Assembly: GCA_030613665.1 (NCBI GenBank)
Contig: JAUWLN010000048.1
Coordinates: 1-11,759 of the forward strand
Direction: 5' to 3'
DNA length: 11,759 nucleotides
Source of the DNA: Dehalococcoidia bacterium
GTDB lineage: Bacteria; Chloroflexota; Dehalococcoidia; Dehalococcoidales; RBG-16-60-22
Position 1 is the first letter of the stretch; each line of letters begins with the position of its first letter. The notes under the pieces were generated by a model. It made no database searches and was not told where the DNA came from. It saw only the letters and a program-made list of their open reading frames with translations. Positions 1 through 6,224 of this stretch are shown one piece after another. Both the position numbers and the translations under genes were made by a program.

Positions 1-99
1 GCCAATCAAATGAGCGATAATCAATTTGCGGAAAGGATGGTGAAAGCTCGTTCCAATCTCTTTCAGCAAATCTCAAGATTTGCTAACCGGGTTGTCTGA
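1..99 (+). CDS. C-terminal end of an unidentified protein (partial)
   Basis: An open frame enters from the left edge and runs 32 codons to a TGA at 97-99. The tail is polar and probably helical, with the ending SRFANRVV. Nothing in it identifies a family, and the rest of the gene lies outside the window. A weak hairpin with a T-run follows at once, as expected at the end of a gene. The fragment is short enough that a chance open frame cannot be excluded. Confidence 0.4.
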   Translation, partial: ANQMSDNQFAERMVKARSNLFQQISRFANRVV

Positions 100-127
100 A
101 GCCCCTTTATTCAGGCTCATTTTTCAA
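95..127 (+). terminator. Possible intrinsic terminator after the partial left-edge gene
   Basis: AGCC and GGCT arms, extended by TG/CA with one bulge, flank a roughly 10-nt loop and are followed by CATTTTTC. The stem is short, so this is a weak candidate supported mainly by its place just after a stop codon. Confidence 0.4.
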
Positions 128-231
128 TTAGAATAGACTTAGCAAGGACAAACCACGGTCAATCAGAGCAACTGAATAGCTTTGCGGGACTATAAAGAAG
201 TGTGCCCTGCCCCACTCTCCTTTCCGTATTA

Positions 232-261
232 TTTCAACTAATGAGCAAATATGTGTATAAT
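232..261 (+). promoter_or_regulatory. Candidate sigma70 promoter for the VOC-family gene
   Basis: A perfect -10 box TATAAT at 256-261 has a poor -35 (TTTCAA, 232-237) 18 bp upstream. It lies about 105 bp before the GTG start at 368. No competing gene lies between, so a leader of roughly 100 nt is implied. Confidence 0.45.
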
Positions 262-367
262 TATGTCATCCAACTCCACTTTCAACACCATCTCATATCA
301 ACGGGAGGTTCCAGCAATGTAAAACCATTAAAAGAGAAGAAGTAATGAATAAAAAGGAGGATTTACC

Positions 368-814
368 GTGATAGAGAAAATCAATCATGTCAGCATAACA
401 GTTAAGGACCTGGACCAGGTTATTGACTGGTTCAGAAATAAGTTTGGCTGTACCAACATCTGGGAGCCATACGAATATAAAGGCGGTTTTATCGAAAAAT
501 GCATCGGCCTGCCGGGCGCACATCTCCGAGTTCAAAAAGTCCAGGTTCAAGATTTCGTGCTGGAGTTCATACAGTACCTGTCACCTCCAGGCAAGGAGCT
601 TAAAGGTAATACCAACGATGTCGGCTACCCGCATATAGGTTTTGTCGTGGATGATATCAACGAGATGTATGAGAACCTCACGCAGAAAGGCGTGCAGTTC
701 AAATCGCCGCCGGTTAAAAACACTGACGAGAGTAACCCGATGGTCGGCTGGCAGATGGCCTATCTGTGGGGACCTGAGGGTATGACTCTGGAACTGGTTC
801 AGGCACCCAAATAA
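368..814 (+). CDS. VOC/glyoxalase-fold metalloprotein (lactoylglutathione lyase or epimerase-like)
   Basis: This 148-residue protein has the paired beta-alpha-beta-beta-beta layout of the vicinal oxygen chelate superfamily. The four expected metal ligands are present: H7 (INHVSITV), E66 (VLEFIQY), H89 (YPHIGFVVDD) and E142 (MTLELVQ). Members are glyoxalase I, methylmalonyl-CoA epimerase and extradiol dioxygenases; the length fits the first two, but the substrate cannot be read from sequence. The start is GTG at 368, chosen because AAGGAGG (354-360) lies 7 nt upstream. A tiny frame (ATG 345 to TGA 369-371) overlaps this start and could in principle couple translation, but it is too short to call. 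The next genes on the strand are a frameshifted remnant and a flavoprotein, so the cluster may handle a small oxidised or CoA-linked metabolite (inference). Confidence 0.85.
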   Translation: MIEKINHVSITVKDLDQVIDWFRNKFGCTNIWEPYEYKGGFIEKCIGLPGAHLRVQKVQVQDFVLEFIQYLSPPGKELKGNTNDVGYPHIGFVVDDINEMYENLTQKGVQFKSPPVKNTDESNPMVGWQMAYLWGPEGMTLELVQAPK

Positions 815-850
815 ATAAATTGAGCGCTTAAGGGCTATCAGGAGGACATT

Positions 851-968
851 TTGCCTGGAAAAGTGATACTGGGTTTTACGCGGGATTCCTGACAAACTGG
901 TGAACCGCGAGGTCTGGGATAAGCCAGAGCTCAAATCAAAACTGGTAAGGCTTCAGGACGGACGTTAA
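851..968 (+). pseudogene. Short frameshifted gene remnant
   Basis: A good ribosome site AGGAGG (840-845) lies 5 nt before a TTG at 851. That frame reads about 9 codons (PGKVILGF...) and then hits a stop. A second frame, open from 867 to the TAA at 966-968, reads 33 codons with a protein-like composition (IPDKLVNREVWDKPELK). Removing one T from the T-run near 873-877 would join them into a single protein of roughly 38 residues. I read this as a decayed small gene or the end fragments of a larger one. The family is not recognised. Chance openness of the second frame is a real alternative. Confidence 0.33.
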
Positions 969-998
969 ATACCGGGTATAAAGAAGGAGGGTCTTGAG

Positions 999-1640
999 AT
1001 GAAGGTTTTGGGTATTGTATGCAGCCCTCGAAAAGGAGGAAATACCGAGATTCTGGTGCAGGAAGCTCTGGCCGGTGCTCAGACACGTGGGGCAGAGACC
1101 GAGCTGCTGACCATCTGGGACAAAAATATAAAACCCTGCGACGGATGCCTGTCATGCGAAAAGACCGGCGAATGCCACATAAAAGATGACGTACAGGAGA
1201 TTTATCCCAAACTGATAGCCGCCGATGGCATTGTCTGGGGTACGCCGGTCTATTTCTGGAGTGTTACCGCTCAGGCCAAGATGCTTATTGACCGCTCCTA
1301 TGCGTTATACACAAATAACAGGTTGTCCAGCAAGGTCAGTGGCGTAATATCAGTAGGAGCGAGTTTAGGAAATGTGGCCGTATGGAACCTCTTCAATACT
1401 TTCTTTTCCGTGCACCACATGCTCTCAACCGATTTTGTCTACGGTTATGCCAGAAACAAGGGAGGCATTCGCAAGGATAAGCACGCCATGAAAGCGTCCG
1501 CAGAACTGGGCAGGCAAATGGTATCGATAGCGGAGCGGAAATTCAAGTATCCGGAAGAGTATGACGTCGCTCTTTACCGTTTCGTGAAGAGAGAGTACGG
1601 CACGGCCAACTGCGTTGGCAGGGACAGGTTCACCGATTAA
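999..1640 (+). CDS. Iron-sulfur flavoprotein / NADPH-dependent FMN reductase family
   Basis: A 213-residue flavodoxin-fold protein. The N-terminal beta strand VLGIVCSP leads into the FMN phosphate loop SPRKGGNTE (9-17). A compact cysteine set C47, C50, C53, C59 (CX2CX2CX5C) follows. This is the arrangement of archaeal and anaerobic iron-sulfur flavoproteins (Isf), where it binds a 4Fe-4S cluster. The GTPVYFWSVTAQAK segment (81-94) is the typical flavin-contact region. Such proteins shuttle electrons between ferredoxin and small oxidants such as O2, H2O2 or quinones. The start has a strong site (AAGGAGG about 6 nt before ATG). The C-terminal 60 residues, rich in basic and aromatic residues, are less typical. 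Its gene converges with the minus-strand dehydrogenase at 1752. Confidence 0.85.
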   Translation: MKVLGIVCSPRKGGNTEILVQEALAGAQTRGAETELLTIWDKNIKPCDGCLSCEKTGECHIKDDVQEIYPKLIAADGIVWGTPVYFWSVTAQAKMLIDRSYALYTNNRLSSKVSGVISVGASLGNVAVWNLFNTFFSVHHMLSTDFVYGYARNKGGIRKDKHAMKASAELGRQMVSIAERKFKYPEEYDVALYRFVKREYGTANCVGRDRFTD

Positions 1641-1670
1641 GTATCCAGGTCAATAAATAAAGAGGCGGCG

Positions 1671-1701
1671 GCAGGTGGAAATGACCTTTTTCGACACCTG
1701 C
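1671..1701. terminator. Hairpin between convergent genes
   Basis: GCAGGTG (1671-1677) pairs with CACCTGC (1695-1701). An inner GAAA/TTTC pairing closes the stem after a 2-nt bulge. It sits in the 111-bp gap between the flavoprotein and the convergent dehydrogenase. There is no clean T-run after either arm, so it may stop RNA polymerase weakly or protect 3' ends. Confidence 0.42.
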
Positions 1702-1751
1702 TATTCACCTCAATATGCCGGCTTCCAGCACCTGAAACGCCCGATAACTGC

Positions 1752-2768
1752 TTAATCAAGAGCAAAGAAATCGAAGGCAGAAATCTCCTTGCCCCTGGCT
1801 TTTTCATAAGCAAGCTTGGCACAGACAATGTCCTGAATTGCCAGACCGGTGGAGTCGAATATCGTTATCTCGGTGTCATTTTCCCGGCCCTTCTTCATGC
1901 CGGCAACCACCTCCCCCAGAGAGCAATAAATATCCTCGACCGTGATTTGTCCCCTGGATAAAGGCACGTTGATTTCACCGGAGTGACAGGCCTGCTCCAG
2001 GTCATCGATGATAACCCTGGCCCCGGACAGCAGTGCCGCCTCCAGCTCTTGCTTTCCTTCGGCATCGGCGCCAATGGCATTGATATGAGTTCCCGGTTTA
2101 ATATGCCGCTTGAGGACTACCGGGCTGGTGGCATAAGTGGTGGTAACCACAACGTCAGCATCGGCGGCGGCCTCAACCGTTTCTACAGGACAGAAGTCCA
2201 GGTCCAGCCTATCGCCCATCTCCCGGGCGAACTTCCGGCTCATCTCCAGACTCAGGGAAAACACTTTCACTTCTTTAATCTCTGGCAGGACTTCATTTAT
2301 GGCCAGCAGCTGTGTTTCTGCCTGTTTGCCAGCACCTATCATTCCAATGACAGAAGAGTTCTTCCGTGCCAGATATTTAGCGGCCACACCGCCCGCGGCT
2401 GCGGTCCTCATATTGGTGATATGGGTGCCATCCATGATGGCTAAAGGATAACTATCGTTCGGGTCAGAGAGGATAATCAGCGCCATGACGGCGGGCAGGT
2501 TGTACCGGCGGTTATCCGGATAGACGCTTACCCACTTCATTCCGGCGCTGCCATCAATATAGGCCGGCATCGCTCTGAAATCGCCGTGATATTGCGGCAG
2601 GTCCAGATAAATTTTGCAGGGCATAATCGCTTTGCCCCGCGCTTTAAGCTTGAACGCATTTTCCACAACTTCCAGCACTTCGGTCATGCTGAGCTGTCTT
2701 TCAATTTCTTCACGACTTAATAATATGGTTTTTAATGCCTTGTCCTTCCTGTTAGCATCGAGCGTCAA
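1752..2768 (-). CDS. Ornithine cyclodeaminase / mu-crystallin family (alanine dehydrogenase-like)
   Basis: A 338-residue NAD(P)-dependent enzyme of the OCD/mu-crystallin family, full length for the family. Visible landmarks are K78 in GMKWV, R121 in NMRTAAAGG, the Rossmann motif GAGKQA (145-150), the family motif IGADAEGKQEL with D235 at the place of the catalytic Asp of ornithine cyclodeaminase, and the C-terminal DSTGLAIQD (305-313). Members are ornithine cyclodeaminases, archaeal-type alanine dehydrogenases, and ketimine or delta-1-pyrroline carboxylate reductases; these cannot be separated by eye. The start is TTG at 2768, chosen because AAGGAGG lies 5 nt upstream (2774-2780). A TATAAT-like -10 box lies about 70 nt before it. 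The gene stands alone, convergent with the flavoprotein. Confidence 0.88.
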   Translation of the reverse strand: MTLDANRKDKALKTILLSREEIERQLSMTEVLEVVENAFKLKARGKAIMPCKIYLDLPQYHGDFRAMPAYIDGSAGMKWVSVYPDNRRYNLPAVMALIILSDPNDSYPLAIMDGTHITNMRTAAAGGVAAKYLARKNSSVIGMIGAGKQAETQLLAINEVLPEIKEVKVFSLSLEMSRKFAREMGDRLDLDFCPVETVEAAADADVVVTTTYATSPVVLKRHIKPGTHINAIGADAEGKQELEAALLSGARVIIDDLEQACHSGEINVPLSRGQITVEDIYCSLGEVVAGMKKGRENDTEITIFDSTGLAIQDIVCAKLAYEKARGKEISAFDFFALD

Positions 2769-2837
2769 AGCTACCTCCTTGTCACTTCTATGATTATCTA
2801 TCTACGCGCTTTTCCTGCCGGTAAGCAACCATTTCTT

Positions 2838-2843
2838 ATTATA
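2838..2843 (-). promoter_or_regulatory. Candidate -10 box for the OCD-family gene
   Basis: TATAAT on the minus strand, about 70 nt upstream of the TTG start. No recognisable -35 lies at the usual distance, so this rests on the -10 match and position only. Confidence 0.3.
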
Positions 2844-2970
2844 AAACAAACCGCACTTCGGTATCTATTTTGCACCAGACCGACTCCGAAATATGAGTGG
2901 AGAGATGTCATGTCACCCGTAATTCTATTGGTCGCTCAAGGCCATTCGTTACCTTCGTATCTTCTCAAGT

Positions 2971-2998
2971 TTGCCACGCGTTCGCCGAAATTTATAAT
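2971..2998 (+). promoter_or_regulatory. Candidate promoter for the zinc-ribbon gene
   Basis: TTGCCA (2971-2976) and TATAAT (2993-2998) are separated by 16 bp. The start codon at 3028 would be about 23 nt into the transcript. A second TATAAT lies at 3016-3021, only 6 nt before the ATG; it has no good -35 but could give a leaderless message. Confidence 0.48.
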
Positions 2999-3027
2999 CC
3001 GATGTCAGAACAAGCTATAATGAAAGT

Positions 3028-3171
3028 ATGGGTGAGCAAAAACACTTTTCCAGCCGGTGTAAAGTCTGCAATACAATGATTGTCTGGCCGCTCCAGAAGC
3101 CCATACCAAAGATCTGGTTATGCCCTCATTGTGGCGCCAAGAACTACACCCAGCCCAAACCAGCAAATTAG
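3028..3171 (+). CDS. Small zinc-ribbon protein (47 aa)
   Basis: A 47-codon frame, ATG 3028 to TAG 3169-3171, encodes a protein with two cysteine knuckles: C11-X2-C14 (RCKVC) and C32-X2-C35 (LCPHCG), 17 residues apart. That is the spacing of a rubredoxin-like or zinc-ribbon metal site, probably binding Zn. The hydrophobic WPLQKPIPKIW link between the knuckles fits a ribbon hairpin. No Shine-Dalgarno sequence is apparent; two -10-like boxes lie upstream. The function is unknown; such stand-alone ribbons often bind nucleic acid or protein partners. The cysteine pattern is the main reason to believe the gene. Confidence 0.7.
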   Translation: MGEQKHFSSRCKVCNTMIVWPLQKPIPKIWLCPHCGAKNYTQPKPAN

Positions 3172-3420
3172 AGCCAAATAACGGCCTGAAGTCAGCTGAA
3201 TCATCCGGCTTTTTGAAAGTTTCCCGAACGTAAAACCGGCCGCAAGTCAAGCCGCAGAAACTTAGAACGACACCAACCGCAAGCCTATGCTCTGATAACT
3301 CTCATTTAATTTCCCACTTTATCCTCAAACAAGTGATATAAGTCATATATTTGCGTGCCGTATCCACATTAAAATTAAACGAAGAAGCAATAAATATGCG
3401 AATGTAAAGGAGAGCGCAAT

Positions 3421-3786
3421 ATGGACAGGAACCTGAAGATAGGCTTGATAGTTGGAGGGGTTATACTGGCGGCTTTGGTTATTGTACCCCTCATTGTCGG
3501 AATATCAACCGGATGGGAGGCTTGCAGAACTGAAATGTTTGAGCACGGAATGATGGGACCCTGGATGATGACTGGATTAGGAAGTTGGTCTATGATGGGC
3601 ATTATATGGTTGGTCATAGTTGGGCTAGTCGTATGGCTGGTTGTTTCTCTCGCACGCAGCAGTCACCCCATTTCCTCGACCCATGGTGGTGGAGACGTCA
3701 AGGTGCTGGAAATACTTAAGACCAGATATGCGCGTGGAGAAATAGACAAAGCAGAGTATGAAGAGAAGTTAAAAGACCTGCAGTAA
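3421..3786 (+). CDS. Two-helix membrane protein with C-terminal SHOCT domain
   Basis: This 121-residue protein has two membrane segments, about residues 6-29 and 58-79. The loop between them is rich in methionine (MFEHGMMG, PWMM, SMMG), with a histidine and a cysteine. The C-terminal 28 residues match the SHOCT (short C-terminal domain) pattern, with LKTRYARGEI then EYEEKLKDL. SHOCT domains are small helical oligomerisation-type tails on many bacterial membrane proteins. Met/His-rich loops of this kind often bind Cu(I) or other soft metals, but that is inference. The start has AAAGGAG 8 nt before the ATG. The rhodanese lipoprotein follows 38 bp downstream on the same strand, so the two are probably co-transcribed. 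Confidence 0.82.
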   Translation: MDRNLKIGLIVGGVILAALVIVPLIVGISTGWEACRTEMFEHGMMGPWMMTGLGSWSMMGIIWLVIVGLVVWLVVSLARSSHPISSTHGGGDVKVLEILKTRYARGEIDKAEYEEKLKDLQ

Positions 3787-3824
3787 TAACTCCGAGTGTC
3801 TTAACAGCTTAATCAAGGAAACGG

Positions 3825-4247
3825 ATGAACATACGTCGGTTTGCAATCATCTTCGCCTTACTGTTGATAACGGCCTTTGCCTATGGGTGTACCGGCCAAA
3901 CCGGGTCGTCCAATCAAGTCCTCGAAGACATCGGAATTCAAGAGGCCTTCGAACTGATTCAAAGCAATCAGGGGAATCCGAACTTTGTTATTATTGATAT
4001 ACGTACTCCGGAAGAATTCAATGAAGGCCATATTGAAAACGCAGTCAACATTGACTTCTATTCTGAGACCTTTAGAGAAGATCTGGATAAGTTAGATAAG
4101 AGCAAGACTTACTTCATTTACTGTCGAAGCGGTAGTCGCAGCGGTAGAGCCATGCCTATAATGGAAGAACTGGGGTTCCAAGAGGTCTACAACCTGTCGG
4201 CCGGCATAAAAGAATGGATAGTGGAAGGGCTGCCGGTCGTACAATAA
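3825..4247 (+). CDS. Secreted rhodanese-domain lipoprotein
   Basis: The 140-residue protein starts with a signal peptide (MNIRRF, then a hydrophobic stretch) ending in a lipobox-like AYGC, with C22 as the lipid-bearing residue. The rest is one rhodanese domain: VIIDIRTPEEFNEGHI (55-70) is the CH2A-type signature, and the active-site loop is CRSGSRSG with nucleophile C100. Rhodaneses move sulfane sulfur onto acceptors such as cyanide or protein thiols. An anchored extracytoplasmic copy may act in sulfur transfer or redox stress outside the membrane. It is the last gene before the first tRNA-derived repeat, 60 bp downstream, and probably forms an operon with the SHOCT protein. Confidence 0.88.
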   Translation: MNIRRFAIIFALLLITAFAYGCTGQTGSSNQVLEDIGIQEAFELIQSNQGNPNFVIIDIRTPEEFNEGHIENAVNIDFYSETFREDLDKLDKSKTYFIYCRSGSRSGRAMPIMEELGFQEVYNLSAGIKEWIVEGLPVVQ

Positions 4248-4307
4248 AGACTTGCACATAAGGAATTCTGGTTCTCTCATCAGTTAGCTCGAAGCTAAAA
4301 AACATCC

Positions 4308-4334
4308 GGCAGCGGCCGGATTTGAACCGCTGCC
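4308..4334 (-). repeat. tRNA-Met 3'-end repeat R1, with hairpin
   Basis: The plus strand reads GGCAGCG, GCCGG, ATTTGAA, CC, which is 20/21 identical to the 3' end of the tRNA at 10949. In this copy the sequence after the T-loop is CCGCTGCC. Thus GGCAGCGG (4308-4315) and CCGCTGCC (4327-4334) make a perfect 8-bp inverted repeat around an 11-nt loop. It lies 60 bp after the rhodanese stop. Confidence 0.8.
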
Positions 4335-4356
4335 CTACCCGGCTTCTTTCCGCATA

Positions 4357-4384
4357 TTGACATCCCGCCAAATAGGCCTATAAT
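4357..4384 (+). promoter_or_regulatory. Strong sigma70-type promoter for the cupin gene
   Basis: Exact consensus TTGACA (4357-4362) and TATAAT (4379-4384), separated by 16 bp. It begins 22 bp after repeat R1, so the first module carries its own promoter. Expected transcription start is near 4391, giving a leader of about 60 nt before the cupin ATG. Confidence 0.8.
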
Positions 4385-4399
4385 TCAATTATTCAGGGA

Positions 4400-4421
4400 A
4401 GGGGAGCAGCAAGTCTCCCCT
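4400..4421 (+). other. 5'-UTR hairpin upstream of the cupin gene
   Basis: AGGGGAG (4400-4406) pairs with CTCCCCT (4415-4421) across an 8-nt loop, starting about 9 nt into the predicted leader. It has no T-run. A stem this close to the 5' end can protect mRNA from decay; no known riboswitch pattern is recognised. Confidence 0.45.
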
Positions 4422-4451
4422 ATTCTATATCCAGATAAAGCGAGGTGAGAG

Positions 4452-4781
4452 ATGTTCCTTTCTTTTCCACAGGATTTTAAGGAGAAGCAATTCAAACCCG
4501 GGGCCAGGAATCAGTTTTTCTGGGGCGACACGGTTTTGATAACGCGAGTTTCGATAGAGTCGGACAGGGACTTTGGCATCGCCGTCCACCCGTATGAACA
4601 ACTCAGCATACTTCTGGAGGGAGAGATAGAATTCCAGATAGGTGAGGAAGTGAGGACGCTGCGCAAAGGGGACGGTGTTGTTATTCCACCCAATACAAAG
4701 CATAGAGCTAAAACCTTTTCCGCACCGGCGGTACTCCTCGAATGTTTCGGACCGGCCTGCAAGGAAGAATTCCTGACCTAG
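4452..4781 (+). CDS. Single-domain cupin protein
   Basis: This 109-residue protein has a conserved beta-barrel core of the cupin_2 type. Motif 1 is around H46-PYEQ-L (H46, E49, Q50), followed by the GEIEFQIGEE turn. Motif 2 is around GDGVVIPPNTKH with H84. The usual second histidine of motif 1 is replaced by E49/Q50, so metal binding could be altered. Small cupins act as isomerases, dioxygenases, sugar-binding or quorum-related enzymes, and the sequence alone gives no substrate. The ATG follows GAGGTGA at good spacing. It is the first gene of the R1-R2 module, driven by the consensus promoter at 4357, with a tautomerase gene 139 bp downstream. Confidence 0.85.
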   Translation: MFLSFPQDFKEKQFKPGARNQFFWGDTVLITRVSIESDRDFGIAVHPYEQLSILLEGEIEFQIGEEVRTLRKGDGVVIPPNTKHRAKTFSAPAVLLECFGPACKEEFLT

Positions 4782-4857
4782 GCGGGAACCTGCCAGTATC
4801 CTGCTTTTTGTTCTCTCCTGGCTTTTTGACATTCCTTACTCCCCACACCCGGAGGCA

Positions 4858-4887
4858 TTGACATTCTTCCGGATGCCGGTGTCTAAT
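4858..4887 (+). promoter_or_regulatory. Candidate promoter for the tautomerase gene
   Basis: TTGACA at 4858-4863 is an exact -35. The best -10, TCTAAT (4882-4887), is 18 bp away; TAATAT two bases further is an alternative. Transcription would start about 25 nt before the ribosome site AAGGAGG. Confidence 0.5.
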
Positions 4888-4920
4888 ATGTAAGAGTTTT
4901 AATAAGGAGGTAATGAAAAG

Positions 4921-5106
4921 ATGCCGGTTATAACTATAAATCAATTTGAAGGCAGAACCGGCGAGCAGAAAAGGAAGCTGGCAAAAGAAATTACAGACTC
5001 GATTGTCAAAATTTACGAGATTACTGCCGACAGGGTATCCATCACCTACTTTGACGTTCCGAAGCACAATGTTGCCAAGGGTGGAAAGCTAATTATTGAC
5101 CAGTAG
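4921..5106 (+). CDS. 4-oxalocrotonate tautomerase family protein
   Basis: A 61-residue protein, the normal size for a 4-OT monomer. After removal of the initiator Met the chain begins with proline (PVITI), the catalytic base of this superfamily. The pattern EGRTGEQKRKLAKEIT then IVKIYEI, followed by RVSITYFDVP, matches the beta-alpha-beta fold, and R12 corresponds to a substrate-binding arginine. Family members interconvert enol and keto acids and act as hexamers; substrates are diverse and not readable here. The start is preceded by AAGGAGG with a rather long 10-nt gap. The closest repeat, R2, begins 73 bp after the stop. Cupin and tautomerase together suggest handling of a small organic acid, which is inference. 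Confidence 0.88.
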   Translation: MPVITINQFEGRTGEQKRKLAKEITDSIVKIYEITADRVSITYFDVPKHNVAKGGKLIIDQ

Positions 5107-5178
5107 CCTTAACTTATCAATGAAATAGTACCGTACATCTGGTAGCAGCGGGGCCAAACGTTAAAGCCAGAAACAGCC

Positions 5179-5199
5179 GGCCGCGGCTGGGTTTGGACT
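5179..5199 (-). repeat. tRNA-Met 3'-end repeat R2, degraded
   Basis: Aligned to the tRNA end the copy matches at 16 of 21 positions. It reads GGCCGCG, GCTGG, GTTTGGA, CT, so the acceptor strand, T-stem strand and T-loop are still recognisable in order. It is the most diverged copy and perhaps the oldest. Confidence 0.6.
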
Positions 5200-5248
5200 G
5201 TATGGTAGAACATACCACTTCAAAGCAGGCTATTTGCGATAAATCCGC

Positions 5249-6067
5249 TCATTTGACTATCGCGGATGGGCTCTCGCTGAATGGATTTGTTCTAAGAACC
5301 AGGGAAAAAAGATAGGGATAGCTGCGCTTCAGGTGCTGCAGATGGTGAATCCACTGCCCGACGAGCGCGCTATAGGCTCGCACAGCATCATTGGCCAGAT
5401 GAGCCAGGTCTGATTCCGGCAAGTCGGAAAGGCTATGCCTTGACATGAGCTCATCCCTTAAATGAACAACGGCCCATAGAAGGTCAGTATAAGATTCCTT
5501 CTCAATAAGGTCAGGATTTTCTATTTGCCGTACCAGTAAATCTCCTTTTTCTCCCAGAAAACCGCGCAATTTTTCCAGGTCCATTAATTTAGAATCGATA
5601 GCATATTCGTGGTGTCTGAGTTGCTTCCTTAAATGGGCATAATCATTCTCAGACCAGTTTTCGTTGAATAAAAAGTTCTGGCGTATTCCATCTATACCGG
5701 GGTCATATTGCGCAAAGAGATGAAGCAGCTCATTTCCTACCTCGGTAAAAAATACCCCGATAAGCATATTGAGCCTTTGCTTGCGCAACCTGTCCTGTCC
5801 CCTCTGCACCAGCAACTGGGTGACATTGGTTATTATGGTAAAAAAAGTGCCGATCCCAATAATGATGAGGACTATGCCAAATACTTTGCTGGCTACATTA
5901 GTCGGGTGTATATCGCCGTATCCTACTGTTGAAATCGTAACGATAGTGAAATAAAGGGCATCCAGGAAGGAAAGTTTTTCCAGTATCATAAACCCCGTGG
6001 TTCCAATGAACAGCACAGCTAAGGGTAGCGAGAGCAACAACCTGAGGCTTTTTCCGCTGGTGCGCAT
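5249..6067 (-). CDS. Two-TM potassium channel with an unusual cytoplasmic domain
   Basis: The 272-residue protein begins with a membrane helix (about 10-29), a pore helix (35-46), the exact K+ selectivity filter TVGYGD (47-52), and a second helix (about 61-84). That is the KcsA-like 2TM pore, expected to work as a tetramer. The remaining 185 residues are charged and helical. They lack the GXGXXG nucleotide motif of an RCK/TrkA domain, so gating is not by the usual NAD- or Ca-binding ring. One long helical stretch (LRKQLRHHEYAIDSKLMDLE) could form a coiled coil. The start is ATG at 6065-6067 with only a weak ribosome site. It diverges from the HTH gene at 6222, so the 154 bp between them may hold both promoters. 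Confidence 0.88.
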   Translation of the reverse strand: MRTSGKSLRLLLSLPLAVLFIGTTGFMILEKLSFLDALYFTIVTISTVGYGDIHPTNVASKVFGIVLIIIGIGTFFTIITNVTQLLVQRGQDRLRKQRLNMLIGVFFTEVGNELLHLFAQYDPGIDGIRQNFLFNENWSENDYAHLRKQLRHHEYAIDSKLMDLEKLRGFLGEKGDLLVRQIENPDLIEKESYTDLLWAVVHLRDELMSRHSLSDLPESDLAHLANDAVRAYSALVGQWIHHLQHLKRSYPYLFSLVLRTNPFSESPSAIVK

Positions 6068-6183
6068 AAATCAAACTTTAATTATCATCTTATGAGTATA
6101 TTCTTGCTAAATATAACACACAGCCCTTACATGATGAAAGCAAGTCCAAATACCAACAAATATAGAAAAATACCCCAAATTAC

Positions 6184-6212
6184 TTGACAAGTGTTACCAC
6201 ATATGTTATAGC
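6184..6212 (+). promoter_or_regulatory. Promoter of the HTH/trehalose-synthase operon (leaderless)
   Basis: TTGACA (6184-6189) and TATAGC (6207-6212) are 17 bp apart. The predicted start point, near 6219, is within a few bases of the ATG at 6222, so the message should be leaderless or nearly so. No Shine-Dalgarno sequence is visible before this ATG, which agrees. Confidence 0.7.
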
Positions 6213-6224
6213 ATATTCAATATG
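6212..6224. promoter_or_regulatory. Palindromic candidate operator over the start point
   Basis: CATATT, C, AATATG is a perfect palindrome with a one-base centre. It overlaps the end of the -10 box, the expected transcription start and the ATG of the HTH gene itself. The place and symmetry suggest that the XRE protein binds here and represses its own operon (inference). Confidence 0.5.

Noticed and set aside
345..371. Eight-codon leader frame overlapping the GTG of the VOC gene
   Set aside because: Too short, and its Shine-Dalgarno sequence is weak; the AAGGAGG inside it serves the GTG at 368.
1983..2451. Plus-strand open frames over the OCD-family gene
   Set aside because: Antisense to a complete enzyme with all family motifs; their composition is not protein-like.
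3190..3225. Hairpin with T-run after the zinc-ribbon gene
   Set aside because: Only 3-4 pairs can form before the TTTTT; not enough to call a terminator.
3230..3260. Possible further repeat copy (ACCGGCCGC in an A-rich context)
   Set aside because: Shares only about 9 bases with R2 and has no T-loop sequence.
4280..4302. TTAGCT/AGCTAA hairpin before R1
   Set aside because: It is followed by A residues, so it is no terminator on the plus strand, and no minus-strand gene ends there.
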